Assembly (NCBI RefSeq): GCF_000003855.2
Contig: NW_003101677.1
Coordinates: forward strand, 1,409,506 to 1,473,505
Source: Blastomyces gilchristii SLH14081
Lineage: Eukaryota > Ascomycota > Eurotiomycetes > Onygenales > Ajellomycetaceae
Direction of reading: 5' to 3'
DNA length: 64,000 nucleotides
The notes under the pieces were generated by a model. The model did not search any database. It saw only the letters and a program-made list of their open reading frames with translations, and had not been told where the DNA came from. The position numbers and the translations under genes were made by a program. Shown here piece by piece: positions 56,180-64,000 of this stretch; position 1 is the first letter of the stretch, and each line of letters opens with the position of its first letter.

Positions 56180-57117
56180 GTTATTTTCTCTTTAAATTAT
56201 TATTATCTGATCTCTTCAAGCTTCTGTTTATAAATTTGAACATAAGCTAATCTTTTCCCTATTTCATGATAGTATTTTCATAGTTATCTTTTAAATCTTC
56301 TTTCAATGCAATGTGATTGATGTGAATAGAAGTTGATTTATTCTTTGAGTAAGAAGATACATAGACTGATCAGCAGTTAAAAGTAATATATTCTGATTAG
56401 TTACAGTTAATACAGACTTCTTATTAACATTAATCAGTGACTTCTTCAGAAGTAATTTCAGAGACTCAGAAGTCTGTTCAGATAGCAGAGACTCTTACTT
56501 ATATATAGATATTTAAGTCTACTCAGATCATAGTATCTGTATCATTGTTATTATTTCTCAGTGCAGATGTGTAAGTAACTGAGTTATTTCTTAGTACAGA
56601 TATATAAGTGTAATATCTTCTATCACTATTCTGTATACTCTTGAGCTTGATAAGACAGTCATTCAATATCTGAAGCTATGTGCAGAAGCCTTTATAAGTT
56701 AAGTCTTTGTTTACACTTATAAGAGTCTGTAAGAGTTCAGAAGTTAGTATCTTCTTAAGCATATTAATCTTCATTTAATTCTCTTAAGATTGATCACCTG
56801 CTTCTAAGATCTTAGTGTTGAAGTCAGAAATAAATGTTATAAGAGAAGTGTTTCTCTGTTAGACACTCTATAATCAATTTAATACTTTCTGTTGCATGAC
56901 AGTATCTCAGAACAGAATATCAAGATGTTTAATAATATTATCAGATATTTATAACACTGATTCACATGTTTTTATTCATGAATGAAACTTCTGTTTCATG
57001 TGATTCTTCAATCATTCATTGATATATCAATCTTAATTAATTAGTGAATTAATAATATCTTCATCTATACTCAGTTTCATAAGCATTTTCATTTTTCATA
57101 ATAAGTAGAGAGTGAGA
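56180..57117 (-). pseudogene. gypsy-B copy 1 gag, partial
   Basis: The minus strand gives FISDFNTKILEAGDQSWEN, NMLKKILTSELLQTLISVNK and YKGFCTWLQILNDCLIKLKS, the typical fungal gypsy Gag pattern. The N-terminal part is cut by LINE D. Confidence 0.65.
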
Positions 57118-59257
57118 TCATTATTATTATTATTATTCTTCAATTATAGATGTATGTAGTCAGAGACTATGACATCTACCTGAGAATCAAAAGTTCTCAG
57201 GGTTTTTTCTATATCTATAAAGATAACTATTATACATTCATCAATTTCAGATATGCAAAATCAGAAAATTCCAGCTCAGAGTACAAAAACTGTTTACAAA
57301 TTGCAGTGTTTTAACATCTTCTGATACTTTGAAATCATTTGACAATATCATGATAAAAGAAAAGAGAACACAGTCTTAAAGATAGACACATTAAATAGAT
57401 AGATAGAAAAGAATAGAAAGGAAAAAGTAAAGTAAAATAAAGAGAGACTGTAATGAAACAAATTATCAAAAGATAGTATATAGCTGTTTTAACAGACTAT
57501 ATCTGATCAATTTCCTCCTCTTCATATTCAGATATTTCTGAATTCAGCCATTTTCTTGTAGCTGCTTGAGTTTCTGATAGAAAGTCTATTAAGTATTTAA
57601 TTCCTGTCTCAGTTGAGAATAGAAATCTCATATTTAATTAATTTAGATCATACTTCTCTTTCAATCTGACTCTGAGACTATTATATAATACACAGTGTAT
57701 TGCAATATGCTCAGAATTCTCATTTACATTGCAGAATGAGTATTCTATTGAATCAAATCTATCATTAAATCTTTGCATATAAGATTTGAAATAGTCATGT
57801 CCTAGTTTTAGCTGTATTATAGATGAGAATATTTTCTTTTTACATTTAATTGAACAAGATTTTCACTTGAATTTTGTTTCAAATCTTATATAATGTATAC
57901 TCTTCTTTTGTTTCTGCCAGCTTTTATTTCACTTGTCTAAACAAGATTCTTTTATTTTTCTCTTTATAAAAGATCAGGACACAATTTTTTGAATAGATCT
58001 GCTTAGTTCTGAACCTTTTTTTACAGCTGAATCAGCCAATTCATTGTCATGAATATTCATATGAGCAGGAACTCAGTGTAGATGAATTATCAGCTTTAAT
58101 ATTCTTCTCTTTTGAATTTTTAAAACAAAGTTTAAGATCAGTTCAAGATTCATTTGATCATTATGAATCTGACTATTTCTAAGTCTTTTTAAAGCAGCTT
58201 AACTATCAGAGAATATTCATATCTCTTTCAAACTATTTTCTCTTTTATGAGATTTTATTTCAATAAGTTTGAAAGCTTTCACTACTACAAATAGTTCAGT
58301 GTTAAAGACTTCAGATTCACAGCCTAGATTTCAGAAATCTGAGATAAAATTAATATTATCTTCAGTATAAGCAATGTCTGCATCTAATCTATTCAAATTC
58401 TTCTTTTTTGAGCCATCTGAATAAATCAGAATAGAGTCTTTTATATTAATTGTATAAATTCTCTTCAAATGCTGTTCATATTCTTTCTCTTTAGATAGTT
58501 CACTTATTTACAAGTTTATAAGAGATTCAAGCTTTTCTCTTCAGAGAGATAACTTCTCATAATCAACTTTTTCAACATTTAAAGAAGAAAATTGATGTTT
58601 AATCAGTGAGTATATTCTGTACAGTTGAGAAGACATTTTCTTTGAAGAATTATTTTCATTTCAATCAAGAAATCTATTTCAATTCAGTTCATTTCCAGAG
58701 TTAATTGATGAAAATGAAGAAGAGACTGTTTCTCTGATTATATAATTTAAGCTCATCTTTATAACTCTCAAAGCATTGTTTATACAGGTCTTTTCAAATC
58801 TAATAGCAGAAGAAGGAATTAAAGCTTCAATTTTCATTGCTTTAATAGAAGATGATTTGAATGCTCTCAGAATTCTTCTCAAAGCTCTGTTTTAAAGACT
58901 TTGAAAGAGTTCAGTGAAATTTCATTGATTATTTCATTAAACTTGAACTTCATAATCAGCTACTGAGATAATACAGGCTATATATAACTATTTCATAGCC
59001 TGGAAGAATAGACCTCTCTCTGTATTTGATAGTCTGATAATGTTGTTTAATAGTCTTTCTGTCTTGACAGTTCTTTGTTGAATATGATATTTAAAATTCA
59101 ACTTGGAGTTTAACCATACTTCTAATCATTTAACATTTAAACTGAGTTTAATCTCTTTATTTAAAAGAGTTAGAAATAGTTCTTTCTCATTGAATCTAAA
59201 AAAGAAATGAATTAACTCAGCTTTATTCATATTAAATTGAATTTAATTGATATCTGC
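57118..59257 (-). mobile_element. LINE D: Tad1-like LINE 3' half, interrupted by gypsy-B copy 2
   Basis: Its tail (ATT)n starts at 57118, followed leftward-to-right by the hairpin and ORF2 remnant. ORF2 stop is at 57499-57497. RNase H and the RT C-terminal part are recognisable by alignment with LINE B. It ends at TATCTGC, where the homologous LINE continues (AGAGCAGATATC), so the rest lies beyond the LTR element. More mutated than LINE A or B (for example ATGGAA to ATGAAA, CCTCCTCCT to CCTTCTTCT). Confidence 0.85.
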
Positions 59258-59699
59258 TGTAAGGGGCCTACGCCGAATAGATCGGTATTATATTGATAGG
59301 TCTTATATAACAAAGAGAAAAATGTTAGAGAAGGAAAGAAAGAGTAAGTGTAGAAATCAGTAATCAGAGTGAATATTTATACATGTATGTAATAATGTAT
59401 GTAATGAAGCTTCAGAGCGGAAGAATCTATACACATTTATAATGACTGAGAATTGGCGATCGAGAATGGCTGAGGATTGAAGTGTACATGTTCAAGAGTG
59501 AAGTGAATATTTATACATGTATGTGATGATGTACGCGGTGAAGCTTCAGAGCAGAAGAATCTATACACATTCATAGTGGCCGAGAATCGGCGATTGAGAA
59601 TGACTGAGGATCAGAGTGTACATGTTCAAGAGTGAAGTGAAAGAATCTATGAAGTGAAGTGAAATAGTCTATATAATTAATCAGGCACAGTCTGCTACA
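59258..59699 (-). repeat. 3' LTR of gypsy-B copy 2 with an internal 134-bp tandem duplication
   Basis: The unit 59368-59501 repeats at 59502-59635 (GAATATTTATACATGTATGT ... GTTCAAGAGTGAA), with several C/T and G/A differences. The LTR of copy 3 has one unit only. The left end keeps CpGs (CTACGCCGAATAGATCGG). The 3' border at TGCTACA is inferred. Confidence 0.75.
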
Positions 59700-60905
59700 T
59701 TAGTCTCTCTCTTTCAGACGCAGTTCTCATCAGTCAAGAGCTGCTATTTCAGATAACACAGAACTCAGAGTTCAGATCAGTTGATTATAGCTGACTTATT
59801 TTATAAAATATTATCAGTTACTGCTGCAGAGTCTCTCATTGAGAATATTCTCAATCTCTCACTCAAGCTCATTATCTTCTTCTATGATGTCTGGTGACTA
59901 TCAGTTAGAAGTCAGTTGAGAAGAAAATGAATCAGTGATAGTACAGTAAAGCAAGCTTATATGAAATATATTATGAATTTCTGATAATGTGTTAAGACAG
60001 TAGTTGTGACTATCTAGAACTTCTATCACTTTATATCTGATATAGTGATAATCTAGTGTATGAGATGAATATGTGATTCATATATTCTTAAGATTTAATT
60101 ATATTAGATCTTCTATCTTATATTGTTCAGTGAGATCTTGATAAATATTGATTTAATTCTCTTGATCTTATTTTATAGTTATCATGAAGATCTCTGCTCA
60201 ATCACAGGCATCTCAGAGCTTTATTACTATATTATCAGTGATCTGAATTGAACTATGAGAGTCTGATATAAACTGTGTAATCTCTAGAAGATTCAATATC
60301 TTCATGTAATAACTGTGTATAAGAAAGAATGAGCTTATATCTGTTAAAACAGTATCTCATTCATTGATAGCAATCTCTGTGTATAGAAGTGAATCATGTC
60401 AATTATCTTGTAAGTAATTGCAGAACTTATAGAGATAGTTCTTTATAATCTGAATTATCTGTTCTGATGCATCATCAGTCTTGAGATGATAGATAGTTAA
60501 CAGATAGTGTATAATCTTGAGACCTTGACAGATTCTTGTTCAGAGAGCACTCACAAATTAATGACTTTAATTCAATACTATTGATCTCAGTAACTTATAT
60601 ATCTGATAGAATAAACTCTGTAAGAAGACTTCAGTGACTTATTCAGTATTCATCTTATTACAAGATTTCAATATTACATCTTTACTTAGTCAGTCAATAA
60701 TAATCAGAATGTTTCTACAATTCTTTCTCTTAGATAGATTAATAGTGAAGTTAATTACTACATCTCATCAGATACTATCAGAAATATTGAGTAATTTCAG
60801 TAAATCTTTTCTACAGTTCTTTTATAAGATAATAGAAGAATAGTGATTACAGTTTCAGATGAAGTATCTGATACTGTTTAATATCTTAGATTAATAGAAC
60901 TCTCA
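59258..60905 (-). mobile_element. gypsy-B copy 2, left part with 3' LTR
   Basis: The LTR starts TGTAAGGGGCC after TCTGC (59253-59257), the probable target duplication; the partner copy is outside the window. Inside the LTR end is TCTCTCTCTTTC, the complement of a polypurine tract, then integrase-zone sequence on the minus strand. At 60905 the copy is interrupted by gypsy-B copy 3: AGAACTCTCA is followed by TGTAAG, while copy 3 has AGAACTCTCAGAAGATC uninterrupted near 62411. Confidence 0.82.
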
Positions 60906-61213
60906 TGTAAGAGGTCTACGCTGAATAGATTGGTATAATATTGATAGGTCTTATATAACAAAGAGAAAAACATTAGAGAAGAAAAGAATGAGAAAGTGTA
61001 GAAATCAGCAATCAGAGTGAATATTTATACATGTAGGTGATAATGTACACAGTGAAGCTTCAGAGTGGAAGAATCTATACACATTTATAGCAGATAAGAA
61101 TCAGTGATTGAGAATGACTGAGAATTGAAGTGTATGTGTTTAAGAGTGAAGTGACTGAAACAGTAAATCAATCATATATTTCAACTGAGTTCACTTCATA
61201 TCAGAAAGTTTCA
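60906..61213 (-). repeat. LTR of gypsy-B copy 3, with a segment shared with the hAT transposase
   Basis: It aligns with the LTR at 59258 up to about 61153. From there to 61219 the sequence differs from copy 2 and instead matches the complement of 33268-33332 with 60 of 65 identical bases. The right border (AAGTTTCA) is inferred. Confidence 0.65.
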
Positions 61214-64000
61214 ATATCTCCCTTCTTTCAGAAGCAGTTCTCATCAGTCAAGAGCTGCTGTTTCAGATAACACAGAACTCAGAGTTCAGGTTAATTGATT
61301 GTAGCTGACTCATTTCATGAGATATTACTGACTGTGGCCGCAGAGTCTCTCATCAAGAATATTCTCAATCTCTCACTCAAGCTCATTATCTTCTTCTATA
61401 ATGCCTGGTGACTGTCAGTCAGAAGTCAGTTGAGAAGAGAACAGATCAGTGACAGTGTGATGAAGCAAGCTTGTATAAAATATATCATGAATCTCTGATA
61501 ATGTGTCAAGACAGTAGTTATAACTATCTAGAACTTCTATCACTTTATACCTGGTATGGCAGTAATCTAATGTATGAGATGAATGTGTGATTTGTATATT
61601 CTTAAGATTCAATCATATCAGATCTTCTATCTTATATTGTTCAGTGAGATCTCAGTGAATATTGATTTGAGTCTCTTGATCTTGTTTTGCAGTTGTTATG
61701 AAGATCTCTGCTCAATCACAGACATCTCAGAGCTTCATTACTATATTATCAGTGATCTAAATCAGACTGCAGAGGTTCAGTGTGAACTGTGTGATCTCTA
61801 GAAGATTCAACATCTTTATGTGATAACTGTATGTAAGAAAGAACAGGCTTATATCTGTTGAAACAGCATCTCATTCATTGATAGTGATCTCTGCATGTAG
61901 AAGCAGATCATGTCAATCATCTTATAAGTGATTGCTGAACTTATGAAGATAGTTCTTTACAGTCTGAATTGTCTGTTCTGATACATTATCAGTCTCAGAG
62001 TGATAGGCAGTTGACAGACAGCATATAATCTTAAGAACTTGACAGATTCTAGTTCAGAGAATGCTCATGAATTGATGCCTCTGATCTGATACTATTGATC
62101 TCAGCAACTCATACATCTGATAGAATGAACTCTGTAAGAAGGCTTCAGTGACTTGTTCAGTATTCATCTTATTATAAGATTTTAATATTACATCTTTACT
62201 TAGTTGATCAAGAATGATCAGAATGTTCCTACAATTCTTACTCTCAGATAGATTAATAGTGAAGTCAATCACTACATCTTATCAGATTCTATCAGAAATA
62301 TTAAGTGATTTCAGTAGATCTTTTCTACAGTTCTTTCATGAGATAATGAAAGAACAGCAGTTGCAGTTTCAGATAAAGTGTCTGATACTATTTAATATCT
62401 CAGGTTAATAGAACTCTCAGAAGATCATTCTATACAGTTGTTCATAATCTGAATGATCAGTCATACACAAATCATGTATCTCTTGCATTATTCAGGTGTG
62501 TAAGGGTTCAGAGTGAGAGACTCAGTGTTGTTTATAAAATCATAAAGTGTTATTATCATTGATTGAATATTCTGAGATGTCAGTTCTTACATATAATTCT
62601 GGAAAAAATCAGAGTGCTTCTTATTGTACTGCTTCAGTGAGTGCTTGAAGAAGTTCATCAGTTTGAGCTGCTGTATATCATAGCTCATCTAATGTAGATT
62701 TGAGAGAAGTTGAGATATCAGTGACAGTTCTAATTGAAGAAGCATGTATAGTGCTGTGAGCTGTTTCATCTTGATCAACTAGTATCTTCAGATTCAAGAG
62801 CTGGTGCTCTCAGTTCATTCAGTGAGTATCTGTTATATTGAATGATATATCTTACTCTCATCATAAGAGGGCATCTATCATTGAGTTCTGGCTGCCAGAA
62901 TGATAGTGTATTGTAAAATAAAAGTGACTTAAAAACTCAGATCATCATATCTGTTATTTAATAAGTTTATAGATAGTTGTGAAGTATTTGAGGTTCTTAT
63001 GATCTATGACTATCTCAAATTTGAAGACACTTTGAAGTTCAGAGTCTCATTCTTCTAAACAGTGTACAATTATGAGAAGTCTCTTATCATAGATTTCATA
63101 ATTGCATTCAGTGGGACTGAGTTTCTTAGACATTAAGACACATGATTGTAGAGCATCTTTATCATTGTATTACAATATTGCTTCTTCTGTCATATAGTCA
63201 GAGAAATCAGTTTCAATAACTATCACATAATCAGAATTGAATGTTATTAGCAGAGAGGTATTAATGAACATCTTCTTCATCTGTGTAAATGCAGCTTTGA
63301 TGTCTACTGATCATTGAAATACTGAGTATTTCTTAGTGAGTTCTGTAAGTGGTCTTACAATATCTGAGAAGTTTTATATAAATTGCTGATAGAAGTTAGT
63401 AAATCTGATGAAGCTTCATACATCTTTCACAGTGTATGAGACTTCTCATTCAAAGATAGTAGAGACTTTCTCAGAATTCATTCAAATCCTCTTATCAGCT
63501 TCTATGATGAAATCTAAGTATTTAGTACTCTTGACTTCAAAATCACACTTATCAATATCAATTGATAGTCTCACTTCTCATAGTTATTGTAATACTCTTT
63601 ACTCATGCTCTTGATGTTTCTTTCTGAATTCATTGATGAAGATGAGAATGTCATCTAGATAAGTAGATACAAATTCATCAAGAAAGTCTTGAAGTGCTCA
63701 GTTAATATACTTCTGAAATGTACTGAGAGCATTGATCAGTTCAAAAAGTGTGACTACTCATTCAAAGAAGTCATATTGTATTCAGAATGCTGTAAGTCAC
63801 TCATCTTCTTCAGTGATGTGAATCTTATGAAATGCAGTAATAACATCTAACTTTGTAAATCATTGAGCTTATTCAAGACAAGCTAGAGTTTCATTGATAA
63901 GAGATAAAGAATAACAGTCTTTCTTTATTAATCTATTCACTTCTTGATAATTCATACAGAATTGAAGTCCTTCATCTGATTTCTTTGCAAAGAGAAAAGA
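60906..64000 (-). mobile_element. gypsy-B copy 3 (3' LTR, integrase, RT; runs off the right edge)
   Basis: It begins TGTAAGAGGTCTACGCTGAATAG, the gypsy-B LTR start, preceded by TCTCA (probable target word). The internal region from about 61214 aligns with copy 2 and then with copy 1 (for example ACTTCTGAAATGTACTGAGAGCATTGATCAG at 63710 against 55072). Integrase lies near 61400-62300 and RT near 63000-64000, both on the minus strand. All three gypsy-B copies share orientation. Confidence 0.82.

Larger units (their letters stand above)
53243..57117 (-). mobile_element. gypsy-B copy 1, internal part, interrupted on both sides
   Basis: Minus-strand gypsy element of a second family, aligned with 60380-60900 and 61870-64000. 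Left boundary: hAT copy 3. Right boundary: (AAT)n tail of LINE D, inside gag. No LTR is present within this piece. Confidence 0.82.

Noticed and set aside
1..64000. TGA read as tryptophan suggested an alternative genetic code or mitochondrial DNA
   Set aside because: Island genes use TGG for Trp and TGA as a true stop (for example at 36172-36174). Aligned LINE copies show TGG and TGA at the same codon. Spliceosomal introns and nested nuclear retrotransposons also rule out mitochondrial origin.

Overview
This window looks like nuclear DNA of a filamentous ascomycete (Pezizomycotina). The gene islands carry spliceosomal introns of about 50-80 bp with GT...AG ends and typical branch points. The rest is AT-rich, almost free of CpG, and filled with transposon relics whose tryptophan codons have mostly become TGA, as expected from repeat-induced point mutation (RIP). 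Species cannot be told from the sequence. I could run no database search; family names rest on motif recognition.

Layout. (1) 1-9490: a nest in which a gypsy chromovirus ('gypsy-A copy 1', + strand) is interrupted by a Tad1-like LINE ('LINE A'), itself interrupted by a hAT DNA transposon ('hAT copy 1', - strand, running off the left edge). (2) 9491-12455: AT-rich decayed DNA with a LINE 3' fragment and a small CpG-retaining patch. (3) 12456-14225: a GC-normal island with a tRNA-like sequence, a probable solo LTR and a two-exon gene. (4) 14226-16398: a RIP-decayed copy of a widespread fungal gene family. (5) 16404-35157: one Ty1/copia element with 95/96-bp LTRs and target duplication AAAAC. 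It is split in RT by a complete 7249-bp gypsy-A element (duplication CAGAT) and in RNase H by a complete 5750-bp hAT element (duplication CAAACAGG). (6) 35163-38480: the main gene island, with three small spliced genes and the unmutated 5' end of an AAA+ ATPase gene. (7) 38480-44760: the rest of that ATPase gene, now RIP-destroyed and carrying a 506-bp hAT MITE, then unidentified relics and a BTB-domain pseudogene. (8) 45079-50768: a nearly complete Tad1-like LINE ('LINE B') with 12-bp target duplications. (9) 50781-64000: an unidentified relic, a tRNA-like SINE whose 3' tail resembles the LINE tail, a hAT fragment, and a stack of three copies of a second gypsy family ('gypsy-B') with another LINE, all in minus orientation.

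How the parts relate. The LINE could supply reverse transcription for the SINE, since they share the (AAT)n tail and preceding block. The hAT element is the likely source of transposase for the MITE, because their termini match. Chromodomain gypsy elements would favour insertion into already silenced DNA, fitting the nesting. Most striking are the SINE/LINE tail sharing, a 65-bp segment shared between the hAT transposase region and a gypsy-B LTR, an intron-bearing accessory gene inside the hAT element, the sharp hypermutation border inside one ATPase gene, and a mutation pattern favouring TGG to TGA rather than TAG.
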